Below, one piece after another: positions 23,531-33,471 of a DNA stretch of 64,000 nt. The stretch lies in contig NW_005196755.1 of NCBI RefSeq assembly GCF_000372725.1, positions 329,663 through 393,662 of the forward strand, given 5' to 3'. This stretch comes from Emiliania huxleyi CCMP1516. Its lineage: Eukaryota; Haptophyta; Isochrysidales; Noelaerhabdaceae. How positions within the stretch are numbered: position 1 is the stretch's first letter; each line of letters begins with the position of its first letter. A program made the translations under genes and the position numbers. The notes below the pieces were generated by a model. That model saw nothing but the letters and a program-made list of their open reading frames with translations. It did no database searches and was not told where the DNA came from.

Positions 23531-23733
23531 GCACGACCATGAATTCTTACTCATGATATCAACAGACCGATCATTATATCACAAATCATGTATAAATCAT
23601 GCTTTTCTCCATGATTTGATAGAGGGGTTTTCTAGATGGGTTAGATTTATGTGTTCTGAAAATGACACCACATATATCACCGCAGCCTTGTATCGCTGAG
23701 CTTAAAAGTGCTGCGCCGTTTACTTGCTCCTAC

Positions 23734-23818
23734 TTGGCTCCGCTCGGCTCCGCTCGTGGCTCCGCTCGGCTCCGCTCGGCTCCGCTCGGCTCCGCTCGGC
23801 TCCGCTCGGCTCCGCTCA
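23734..23818. repeat. 10-bp GGCTCCGCTC tandem array
   Basis: Eight to nine near-perfect units end exactly where the 3' end of the minus-strand glycosyltransferase gene begins. Confidence 0.9.
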
Positions 23819-26276
23819 CCAGCAGCATTGGTCAACGATGACGTCGCCTCTTGTACCCCACACAAAGTCGTACCGGCCGCCGAAGAGGAAGTGCAGATGC
23901 TCCAAGAATATGGGGCTCTTGCGGTTGTTTGATACCCTCACCTGCACCTGTTTTGTCGCGAACGAAAAGTTGCGGCTCGCCACATAGGCCCGCCCACCGA
24001 AGCTCCCATACTTGGGCTCGAACTTCAGCACCTGCTTCTGCCTCTCATCAAGCCCCGCAGGGTCCTTGGCCAGATTCGCCGCCGCCTCTGCGGCCTCGCC
24101 GTCGCTATTGAAATCGGCACGATCGATGATAGCGTGCATCGGGTACCCCGCCCTCTTTGCAAGGCGGTGCCCGGTCCCTACGTACAGTGAGAGGGCGGCG
24201 CCGTGCAGCATCGGCAACGCGAGCTTTTCGTCGAGGGCCTCGCTGTCCGGCCTCTGGTTACGCGACATGGAGATCATCATCTTTGTAGTCAGCACGGCAT
24301 TCTGGCCCTTTATGTACCGTGGGCGGCTTGAGCCCGCCGTGCACGCGCCCGAGTGCTCGAACCGCAGCCCCTTCCCCTCGAAGATCCGCCTCACCGTCTG
24401 GGCGAACTGCTCGCGTTGCGGGTCGCAGTTCGAGCTCTGGTACAGCATGTCGACCGGCCGGGTCGACAGCGCCGAGGCATTTACCGGGGGGCGCAGCATG
24501 GAGAAGTGGCGCATGGGCGCCCAAAAGGTGTTCTCCGGTCTCAGCGCGCGCTCCCGAGCCACTGCGATGCAGAGCACCACGTGGTAATTGGCCGCCTTTT
24601 CCGCGGCGACTGCTCCGGGCTCTCCGTAAAAAAACACCCGAAACGGCCCCCCCAAGGGCCCTGGCTTGTGCACTTTCGAATGTCGTGCGACCACACTGTG
24701 CGCCAACGTTGACAGTGCGCTGCTGCAGTTGCAGTGGTAGAGAGGCCGGCCCGGTGGGAAGCCGCAGCGGAAGGTGACATGGGCCTGGCCTCCGCATCGG
24801 AACTGCCCTCTGCATCGAGTCCACACGGTCCGCTCGTCGACGCAGCCGTAGGTGACGCCGTACTCGCACGCGAGCCGGCTCTGCTCCTCTGTCACGACGA
24901 CCTTGCAGGCATCGCGTCCCTTCTCAGCGAGCTCGTTGCGCCTCGCGAGCTCCGACCGCACGTGCAGCTCCTCAAAGGGCGCGGTCGCCGCGTCGCCCCA
25001 TCCAAACTTCGCCTGCAACCTCTTGCGTTCCTGCTGCTCTGCTCGCCACCAGCAAGCGTCGCGCCCGACCGGCGTGACGAACTTCTGGCTCCCTACGTGA
25101 GCCGCAGGAGCATGGCCGTGGCAGCGAATACTGGCGTTATAGACGACTTGAATGCAGGTGGGGTCAAGCTTGTGCATGCTCCAGGGGCAGTGAGCCGGCG
25201 AATCCGCGAAGTGGGCGATGATGCGGATCCCATGAATCGGAGCCGCTGACATCGTCGACCAAAGCGCGTTGTTCCACACGGCGTCGTTCCAAACAGCGGC
25301 CGGGACATCCGCACGCTGAAGAGCGCCGCGCATAAAGTTCTCGTTTTGGTCAACGTGGATCGCGCACACCCGAGGCAGCAGGTTGTAGATGCACCTATGG
25401 GTGAATAGGGCGGCCGGTATTGTGCAGAGTACTCAGAGCACCGGGTGAAGAGGAATACAGTGAGGACAGTTCAATCCGGCGGCACGCGAGTAGCCTCTCG
25501 AGCGCTTGTTACAAGAATCGGATTCCGCTTCTAGGGTGCCACGTCAGGAGTCGGTCGTCGCTCGGGCCGCAAAGCATTCGCTGTGTGCAGCTCACCCAGT
25601 CGGCGGATGTGATGGCGTCGAGCACTCCGCGGGACAGGAGGATGCCTGTGCCGCCGTAGAAGAAGAGTGGCGGCACGCGGTACGAAGCGACCCCCTTGCT
25701 CCAGCTGACCTTCCATCCGTTGGCCGAGGGTGCGGTTGGGCAGGCGCAGCAGCCGTGCTCGCTGTTGTTCCGCTCGTCACCCTCCGTGCCCCCCGCGCAG
25801 ACGTCGGCAGCACGGCAGGGGACGGGCCGAGTCAACTCTGCCGATCCCCTTTGCAGGCGGACTCGCGGAGTGGAGAAGCCCACGTATCCAAGCACGTTCG
25901 GCTCAGCGGAAGAGAGGCCTCTGACTTGGCGCTGGACTTCGCGCTCAAAGGGCATGCTGTCGTCGTCGCCGACGAAGAGCCAGTCGGAGGAGTGCATGAC
26001 GGTGCTGTTTGCCACGTGCGCGGCCCACAGCATGTTGGCGTCCGTGGGGAACCGCTCGAACGCGCTCTTCCGGTGCACTGGCTTGTAGAGCGCTGCCCAC
26101 GGCCCCGTCGGCTGGTCCGGGATAAAGATGTGAGGCTTGCCGCGCAGCCAGGTCGCGTTCGAGAGCTGAAAGCGGGACGATTCCGCCCGGCCGTACAGCG
26201 CGTAGGCGATGCGAGCCGCGGATTTGGAGCCCGCCGCCGTGGGATGCTCCCGCGCCCAGCCGCACGGCGCCGTCAT
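23816..26276 (-). CDS. two-domain glycosyltransferase: GT31/fringe-like plus GT10-like
   Basis: Two exons (26276-25540 and 25394-23816, minus strand) join exactly in phase to 771 residues across a 145-bp GC-AG family-B intron. The N-terminal part is fringe/GT31-like: WLFVGDDDSMPF (acidic metal-binding motif), YVGFST, FFYGGTGILLSRGVLDAI and a final CGPSDDRLLTW. Next comes a Cys-rich module (RTVWTRCRGQFRCGGQ...CGFPPG..YHCNC). The C-terminal part resembles GT10 fucosyltransferases: YGEPGAVAAEKAANY, SSNCDPQREQF, FEHSGAC, then an LDEKLALPMLHGAALSLYVG block and IIDRADF. A Golgi bifunctional glycosyltransferase is inferred. The start is uncertain; the frame stays open upstream to a hydrophobic stretch (SGLSFIAILGASG). 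Confidence 0.55.
25395..25539 (-). repeat. family-B repeated intron, copy in the glycosyltransferase gene
   Basis: On the minus strand it starts CCTAGAAGCGGAATCCG and includes ACTGTATTCCTCTTCACC, CGGTGCTCTGAGTACTC and TGCACAATACCGGC, matching the introns of the EDR2-like and SET genes. Confidence 0.75.
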
Positions 26277-26727
26277 GTCCCGACGCGATGGGACACTGGT
26301 GGAGGCCACGCCGGAAGCGCCGAGAATCGCGATGAAGCTGAGACCAGAGCGAGCTTGTGCGCGGCCTCGCGAGCCATTGCCCGCAATCTCGAGCCGCCTG
26401 GCGGCGAGGACTCACAAAAACGCCGGCCCGAAGCAAGAAAAAGAATTTTCTCTGGAGTGCTCCTTTTTGCAAATCAAACTTTAGAAAAAGGACACAGCAT
26501 GATTCACGCGACAGACAAGGCGCGGGCGACAGCTACCTCAGAAGCCGTCGCCCCGAGCAATCACACGACTCCACAAGAAAAAGAATTTTACAACCAAAGG
26601 CAAAGCCTCTCGCACACGCACGATTCTCACGACAGACAAGGCGCGCAGGCGACGGCTTCCTTAGAAAAAGATTTTTACTCCGCGAAAGATTTCGCAATTC
26701 CACGAGCATGCCGGCCGCCGTCCCCTT

Positions 26728-28217
26728 TCAATCGGAAGTCAGCTGCCCCCACTTCATGCAGTGCATATACGGCGCCGCCCCGTGCTGCCTTGGCTTTACG
26801 CCGACGCAGTGGCACGGCACCGACGCGTTCCACCCCCCTCTCAGAATATGCGCGTGGGCCGGCGGGATGCAGCTGCGCGTATGCATCGTGGGCCCTCCGC
26901 CCTTGTACGGGCTGGTGTAGGCGATCTGGTCCCAGTGCGTCCACAGGATCTCTGGCTTGAGCACGCCCGCAGACCCGCCTTTGTTGAAGCCCTCGAAGAA
27001 GTCCGTGAACTGCACCTGTGGGGCGTGCAGATTCGGTCGTGTCTGCTGGCACTTCCGATCTCCCATTGCGAGCCCGGCGCGGACACAGTCAGGGGTGTGC
27101 ATCAGCGGCTGACGCGCCGACTGCGATGTGGCGGGGCGTGGTGGCGGGCACCGTATCCAGCCCGCTCGCATAGGCCCGTCTCAGGATGGCAACCTCGGCC
27201 CCCATCGCTCGCCCGAGCGAGGCGCACTCCCCCTTCCCCACCCCTTGCGGACAAAAGTGGTCGACGGCCTGCTTGTGATTCGTGAACGCCGTGGTGTTGC
27301 CGAGGTTGAGAAACACCCCGGAGCCGGGAGCGCGGTAGAACCAGAACCCCATGTGGACAGGGTCGCCCGACGTGTGCATCACCTATCAACAATTAAGTCG
27401 ATCGTTCGATGTGTGCATCCCCTGAGCATGAGGGTGGGAGGGAGCGCCACAGTCAGCCGCGGCGCAGTGGAGTTGGATTCGGGGAAGGCTGCGCCCAGGA
27501 GTGTGATACACGCGCGCGGCTCGGTGCAACCTCGGCGAATGAGTGACTCGGCAACCCCGTCGGGTCTGGCTCAAACGACGACAAGTCGGCCCGTCTGTGC
27601 GGCCCACTCGGCGCCCGGCACGACTGGCGTAGGTGGCATCGGTAGACGTGGGCCGCGGAAAGCAGACCACCCAGAGAGTAGAGGTCGCCAGACTTGATTG
27701 GGCAGGGCGACCCCGCCTCGATGATCTGCAGCGATTGGAGCACGCGGCCCGGCAGCCTGTCGCGGTAGAAGAAATGAAGAGCGGAGAGGTGAAGTGGGAA
27801 CTGGATCGTGTCCAGGCCGTACACGAAGGAGAGGTACCCCTCCCACTCGCCGAGGTCTGCCGCAGATGCGAAGGAGCGATTCAGCGACGGCCTCGCCTCA
27901 GGACAGGCGAGACGGGGAGCTGCGCGGCGGCGGCTCCCGTCACAGTGGCATTCGTACGAGGCTTGGCCCGGCGGGAAACCGCAAGGCACCGCCCTGTTGT
28001 GGCCTGCGCATCGGAAGTTTCCACGGCAGTTTCGAACCCACACCGTCGGCCGCCCGTGCCGCATCTCGCAACCAAAAGAGCGGCCCTCTATGCATTCGGC
28101 TTTGCTGGCACTTTTTACGAGAGCGACATTGCACAACGGTCCGGACGGTCCGATGCGATGATGAGTCGAACGCGACGAGCCGAAGGAAGACTCCGTTGCG
28201 AGCGAGATTGTGGTCAT
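26728..28217 (-). CDS. Cys-rich-module protein, function unknown
   Basis: Starts at ATG 28217 (minus). The N-terminal part holds the same Cys-rich module as the neighbouring glycosyltransferase: FGCEMRHGRPTVWVRNCRG, FRCAGHNRAVPCGFPPG and YECHC. Next come YLSFVYGLDTIQFPLHLSAL and IIEAGSPCPIKSGDLYSL; a second exon (~27382-27180) with GDPVHMGFWFYRAPGSGVFL and a DHFCPQGVGKGEC cluster; and a third with FTDFFEGFNKGGSAG ending LTSD. Introns lie near 27385-27450 and 27095-27170 and have repeated flanks (GATGCACAC on both sides of the first). It resembles a secreted glycan-active or nucleotide-sugar-type protein, but no family is firmly recognised. Confidence 0.45.
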
Positions 28218-28227
28218 CTGGTTAGCG

Positions 28228-28314
28228 TCCACCCATACCGCGTTGGGAGAGAGAGATTTAGATTTCTTCTCCGCGTTGGTGTCCAGTCCGAGCCTGGCTG
28301 TCCTTCACCTTTCT
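28228..28314 (-). repeat. ACCAACGCGGTATGGG repeat interrupted by a 24-bp insertion
   Basis: Relative to the intact copy at 4200-4279, a 24-bp sequence (28247-28270) is inserted and flanked by the 9-bp duplication CCGCGTTGG (28238-28246 and 28271-28279). The repeat ends near the start codon of the Cys-rich-module gene. Confidence 0.85.
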
Positions 28315-28793
28315 ACCTAACCTAACCTAACCTGTGGTATGGTGAGAGGAACACACACACGCACACACGCACACACGCACACGCATCCTCCGTCGCCAGG
28401 TTGAACCCCCTCCCCCCCCCAGCCCTCGTACTCGACCACGATCCCTCTCGACCTCGTACTCGACCGACCTTCCTCCTCATCACTGATCCAGACCCGATCC
28501 TCCTCCTCATGGCTCTTCACCTCATGTCGTTGATCTCTCACCCCAGCATATTTGTTACGCTCTTCCCTCTGCTTTGCAACTGCACCATGTCCCTTATGTC
28601 TTGAACTCACATCTGATCTGACGGTGTCCCTCACCCTGCCTAGCGTCTCACCTCGCAACACACACACTCACACACCCTGTGGAGAGAGTGTGTGTGAACA
28701 GTCCGTGAGACGCCATCGCGCCGAAGCCTTCCTCCCTTAGTGCTTTACATCTGCTCGTGTCAGTGCTCGGCAGTGCTCGCCAGCAATCCTGAC

Positions 28794-29798
28794 ATGGCCC
28801 TGAATGCCAGCCATCATCACGCGCCGCCGCCGCCAGCCATGGTCCCCATGACCGACTCCACGCCGACACTCTATCCGCTGCTGCTGACGGTCGCATGCAC
28901 CATAGTCATGTCCTTCGGACGGGCTCGATCAGCTTCGCTGCTCATGGTCCTCGGCGGGCCAGCAATCGTGCATAGCATCTGGCTGGGCGTACCCGGCGAG
29001 TTTTGGGCCCATGTCCTCTTTGGCGTAGTGTGCGTGACGGCAGGCGCCGTCGCCGGCCGCACCGGGCAGCTTGTCAGCGTGCCGGCATGGCAGGGTGGCA
29101 CGGCATCGCTCATCTTCGTCGGGCTCATCATTGGCGAGTATGCGACCGTCGGGTTCGGCAATCTAAAATATGTCGCGCATGTCCTGATCTACGTCAGCTG
29201 TCTGCTGCTCACGCTGAGCGCCACCGCGGAGGACATGTGCGAACGGTGCTGCGGGTTGCTCGCCTGGCGGCTCGTGCGTATACGCGTGCGCCTGGCTCGT
29301 GTCCTGATCGACCCGAGCTGCCTGGCGTCCATTGGCATCATCTTTATGGCGCATCGCCACGACCCCAGCGACATCGCGATCATGTTCCATCGCGTGCAGT
29401 CCGCGCTGCTCCTCTCGCTCGCGCTGGTCGTCGGCAGCACGGCCGCGGCCGGCGCGCAGCCGGCCGCCGCAGCCGCAGGCCCCGGCCTGCACACGCTGCA
29501 CGTCTTCTGCTGGGTCCTGAATGGCTTCTGGCTGCTCGGAATGGCAGTGCTCCTGTACCTGTGGCGTGGCCGGCGCGGGATACACCACACGCTGTACGCT
29601 GGCTCCGACGCCGGCGAGGCGGCCACCCTGTACTTTGCGCTGACGCTGCTGGCCTCCGCGACGGCCGCCGCTGCGCTTACCGGAGCGGGCCGAAAGGAGC
29701 TCCAGGCAGCATCTCAGCCGGAGCTCGGCTGCCGCGCGATCGGCCGGGATGATACCATGGCGCCGTTGACGGGGGGCGCAGAGGGCGGCGAGAGCTGA
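28794..29798 (+). CDS. multi-pass membrane protein (possibly TMEM45/DUF716-like)
   Basis: 334 residues from ATG 28794, single exon. Seven to eight hydrophobic segments are visible, such as LYPLLLTVACTIVMSF, VLFGVVCVTAGAVAG, YVAHVLIYVSCLLLTL, SALLLSLALVVGSTAAAGAQ, LNGFWLLGMAVLLYLW and ATLYFALTLLASATAAAAL. A loop reads FMAHRHDPSDIAIMFHR. Conserved His pairs next to membrane segments are typical of the DUF716/TMEM45 family, but similarity is by pattern only. Function in that family is poorly defined. No targeting signal is evident beyond the short His/Pro-rich N-terminus. Confidence 0.5.
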   Translation: MALNASHHHAPPPPAMVPMTDSTPTLYPLLLTVACTIVMSFGRARSASLLMVLGGPAIVHSIWLGVPGEFWAHVLFGVVCVTAGAVAGRTGQLVSVPAWQGGTASLIFVGLIIGEYATVGFGNLKYVAHVLIYVSCLLLTLSATAEDMCERCCGLLAWRLVRIRVRLARVLIDPSCLASIGIIFMAHRHDPSDIAIMFHRVQSALLLSLALVVGSTAAAGAQPAAAAAGPGLHTLHVFCWVLNGFWLLGMAVLLYLWRGRRGIHHTLYAGSDAGEAATLYFALTLLASATAAAALTGAGRKELQAASQPELGCRAIGRDDTMAPLTGGAEGGES

Positions 29799-31374
29799 CT
29801 TGGGCTAGTCTTGATCGCTCCGCGCTCGCGCGCCGCCATGCGCCGAATCCGTGTTGTCAGCTGCTGAGGCTGCCGCCATGTGCAGGTTAGTTATGTCCTC
29901 ACAGTTGAGCACGCGCCCGGCCGCCGGCGGGCTGACGTCCATCTACAGTGCGGTGTCCATGCACCATGCTCCAAAACGAAAGTGTAAAATGCAAGTTCTC
30001 GAAGTTGTTAGCAACGCTTCTCGCTTGCGGCACCCAGCCTCTAACAACGCCTCCCGCCCTACCTGCCCCCGGCGGAGAGAGACGCTCAACCTCTCCCGAC
30101 TCCCCGCGCGGCCACGTTCCACTTCCAGCGCGCAGCGGTCTCGGCGATCGTTTTATTTTTTGAGAGCGCGTCCTGCTTCAACATCGCGCACCTCGATCCT
30201 GTACCGTTTTTGTTATGACCCCCCCCCCCCCCCCCCCAAAACGAGCAACGAACACACCAGCGAGGGAGGGCGGCGAGACGATCGAGGGGTCCCGTGCCAT
30301 GCGGAATCGACCCCATCCCAGTGCAACCAACAGACAGTGCAACAAACAAGTACTCGAGTGCAACCGGATGGTGTCGCAGTCAGTCACACACCGCGCCTGC
30401 AGTTGGTCGGCAAACTCGCGGCAGCCCCGCAGAACCCTGGCGGCGAATCCGTTGACGACCGTCGGGACGAGCGAGCTACAATGATGTTAATGTGTACGTA
30501 TACTACAAGGAGAGCGGCTGCTTTCGCCCGCACACGACACCATTTACTGAGAAACTTGACAAAATTTGCCTTGCAGATTCTAGTTTTGGGCAAGTAAGAC
30601 AGAGTTGAGCTCCGGCGTCCGGCGGTCATCAATTGCCACAGGCTGCCGCAGGCTGCCTCTTTCTTTGCACCTGTGGCGCGCAGGCGGATAGGTTCCGGTG
30701 CTGCCAGATCGGAACTGCCCACCTTCAGAGAGTTCTAGGCACAGAAAATCGTGGCGTGATGACCTCCGGTGAGGACCTCTGCACTCTTGGCAGGTGAGGA
30801 CCTTTTGCTGCCTCTGCGCTCGCTTGGTCGGCCCAAATTGGCCCCACGGTATAGGACCACCGCAGAGCTTTGCCGTGTCAGGCAGGGCTGGGCTTATCGA
30901 TCGTGCCTCCTTTGTAAAATGTGGAACAGTAGGACAGATGGCCACACGCGCACAGTGAGGACTCCGATATCAGTGGGAGGAGGACCTCTGCCGCAGAGAT
31001 GGGCTTGTGGGGACCTCGTGTGAGGACTTCTTAGGTCGACCCTTAGGCCTCGCTGCGCTAGCTGGCCTGCCTTATCTCGCTGTGGACTGCTCCCCACGTC
31101 ATGCCGATGCAGCTGTGCTGATGCTGTTGTGGACGAGGCCGCCTGCGTCTGGCTTTCCGGTGGTGGAGGCGGGACAGTGAACCCCCTTTCCAAAGCAACC
31201 AGCTGACATGTTTTGTGGTTAGAGTACGGGTCCGGTGCAGATGTGCGCTTGACGTGCCTACGCCGCACCTCAAGCTCGGTCAGACATTTTCTTATACCTA
31301 ACAAGGTCTGTGAACAGCGACTCTGAGGAGAGCGCCGTCGTCGGCGGACGTCACATACACATCATCTGGACTCC
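29799..31374. other. intergenic repeats, no supported gene
   Basis: Contains a poly-C tract (about 30219-30236), the second copy of the 80-bp GAGACGATCGAGGGGTCC repeat (30245-30322), a TGATGTTAATGTG block (30482) that reappears inverted at 34762, and a ~580-bp dispersed repeat (30570-31150). Open frames here follow the repeats and show no family features. Confidence 0.55.
30570..31150 (+). repeat. ~550-bp dispersed repeat, copy 1 (inverted partner at 34895-35400)
   Basis: Shared blocks include AAGTAAGACAGAGTTGAGCT, CGTGAGGACCTCT-type words, GGTCCTATACC, GCAGAGCTTTGCCGTGTCAG, GGGCTTATCGATCGTGCCTCC, GGCCTCGCTGCGCTAGCTGG and TGCTGTTGTGGACGAGGCCG. The inverted copy preserves block order at about 85 percent identity by eye, with small indels. 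No protein is conserved between them. A non-autonomous transposon is likely. Confidence 0.75.
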
Positions 31375-32188
31375 ATGAAGAAGCTCTCCTCGCTCGAGTC
31401 GTCTTCGCGCGAGGCGATCGGCGCGGCCGAGAGCGCGGCTCGGGCTGCGACGGGCGCCGCCGCCTCGCTCGAGCCCCACACGGCTGCCAGGGCGAGCGCT
31501 CTCGCTGCGGCCAACGCGGCGGCAGCTTCCTACGAGCGTGCCGTTCAGCTACAGCAGGACGTGGCCGATGTGCTGGGCGCAGGCGCTCGCCGTATCCGTC
31601 AGCCAGCGTCTGTGGAGCAGCAGCTCGAGGCGGAGCGGCGGCGAAGCGCGCAGCTCGAGCGGGCTCTCCAGCGCTTGCGAGCCGAGAAGAACGCCGAAGT
31701 CGAGAAGGCACGAGCGCACACACAGACGCACCGCTCTCCCCACCCACCCACGAGTGGTGCCTCACCTCTGTCTACCGATACGCGTTAGGTGCAGATGCTG
31801 GCCATCTCTCTTGTCGAGCGGGCGGAGGAGGAGGCGAGGCAGACGCTGAGAAGGCAGGAGGCGGGCGCGCGGCTGGCGCTGCGTGTGCAGCTGGCGCTAC
31901 TCCGTCGCCGCCGCCGCTCTGATGGCCAGTCGTGGGCCGGGCTCGAGGCCGAGGCCGAGATGTAGCCGAGATTCGTCGAGATCGAGACGAGATCTGAGAT
32001 TTTGCCAGGCGCGAGGTTCAGCCCTAGCTCGCGACCCCGCGAGATTGCGCCGAGATTAGGCGCTGCGTTCGCACCTCGCGTCGGCGATCGGTTTCGGCAA
32101 GCGCGCGGCGGGCGTTGACGCGCCCGCGAGCGTGCTCGCAGTGCACGTCGCGACGCTGCGGCGAGAGCTGAAGGAGGCGTGGAAATAG
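31375..32188 (+). CDS. small coiled-coil protein
   Basis: Three exons (31375-31707, 31789-31947, 32060-32188) sum to 621 nt, 206 residues, in phase. Both introns are GC-AG and end AG|G. The product is Ala/Arg/Glu-rich and helical throughout: ERAVQLQQDVADVLGAGARR, then a long EQQLEAERRRSAQLERALQ heptad region, then VERAEEEARQTLRRQEAG and VATLRRELKEAWK at the end. Coiled-coil dimerisation is expected. No partner or function can be named. The second intron (31948-32059) carries CGAGAT minisatellite units. Confidence 0.5.
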
Positions 32189-32289
32189 ACGTTGGGCGGG
32201 GGCACGCACCGCGTAGCAGTGGCTGCAAGCAATGTCGCCAGCCTCAGCAACCTGAAGTTGTACAAAGGGGCTAGCTAGCTCTCGCACAT

Positions 32290-33471
32290 ATGGATGATAT
32301 CTACACCCGCCCGGATCGGCAGGTGGAGAAGGCGAAGGCGGTCCGTACTCGCGCTTCCCGCTCAGTGGCGGGAGCGTTGCAGCCTCCTCTGCTCGGCCTC
32401 TCTCCTCCACCGCCTCCACCGCCACCGCCGCCGCCCCCGCCGCCGCCCTCGATTGCTTCGACCTCGAGGAGCACAGCGGCTGCTATCATTTTGCGGGAGG
32501 GGGCTGACTGCACGGCACGTCCATGACACGTCCATGACACGCCCCCCCACAGGAGCAGCAGCCGCGGCGGAGGGCTCGGCGTTAGCCTCGAAGACTTGGT
32601 GCGGGGCAGCGAGGCGCTTCGGTCGGCGGGGAGCACACCCCTTCTCTCCTCCCCTTCCCTGTCCGCCCCCCCCGGCGACCCGATGATGGAGGAGCTCAAG
32701 CGGCGGCTCGAGAGCCGGCGCTCCTCCCTCTCGGGCGGCACATCGCCCCAGCCGAGCCCGCGCCGCAGCAGCCTTGGGGCTGGTATGGGGGCTGGTATGG
32801 CCAATGGCGGCGGCGACGGCGACGACGACTCGCACGCGCGGCTGTGGGGAGTGCAGCTCAGACCCGCGGGGGGGGCGGCGGCGCGGGGCCGGCGACACTC
32901 GTGCTCGGGCAGGATCGAGACGGCATCGGTAGAGCAGGCTGACGCCCGTGCCATGCCTCGGTTTCCGCCCCGCGCGCCGCAACTCCGCCCGTCGCAGCTG
33001 CCGCCGCCGCCGCCCGGCCTGCGGATGGCCAGCACGCCATCGACGGTGACGGCGCCTCCGCGGCTGTTCGACGAGCCTCCGCGTGGCCAGTGCGTGGTGC
33101 TCAGGGGGCTCTCGTCCCGCCCAGACCTCAACGGACAGCGAGGCGACGTGTGGAGCTTCGAGGGAGGCCGCTACACGGTGGCGGTCGAGGGCGGCGGAGA
33201 GACTGTGCGAGTCCGGCCGGCGAACTTGTCAGCAGAGCCAGAGGGCGCAGCGTCGACTTCGGCGCCGATGCTTCGTGCTCGCACTATTGCCGCCCGACCA
33301 GCAAACGCGCCGCACGGCGCGCCGAAGAAGCTTGTTGCGGGCGGCGCTAGTAGCGCCGCCGGCGGCGACGCGGCGAGGCAGAGCTCGCGGCGGGAGAGAG
33401 ACGGCGCGAGTGGGCCGCCGCCGGACGGCGGTGCGCGGTGGGCGAGGTGGAACGGCCTCACGATGGACTAG
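32290..33471 (+). CDS. basic protein with an SH3-like LNGQRG module
   Basis: Two exons, 32290-32468 and 32553-33471, give 365 residues in phase across an 84-bp intron that starts GA and ends AG|G. The first exon has a Lys/Arg-rich start and a poly-Pro tract. The second has Ser/Pro/Arg-rich low complexity (SSLSGGTSPQPSPRRSS), then a compact module: CVVLRGLSSRPDLNGQRGDV, WSFEGGRYTVAV, ETVRVRPANL. This LNG-x-RG...RY.V pattern is common in algal and metazoan proteins next to signalling domains. The remainder is disordered and basic. Function unknown. Confidence 0.5.

Noticed and set aside
28316-28334. Interstitial telomere (CCTAA)n
   Set aside because: Only about three and a half units, with no subtelomeric context. 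It is more likely a short simple repeat.
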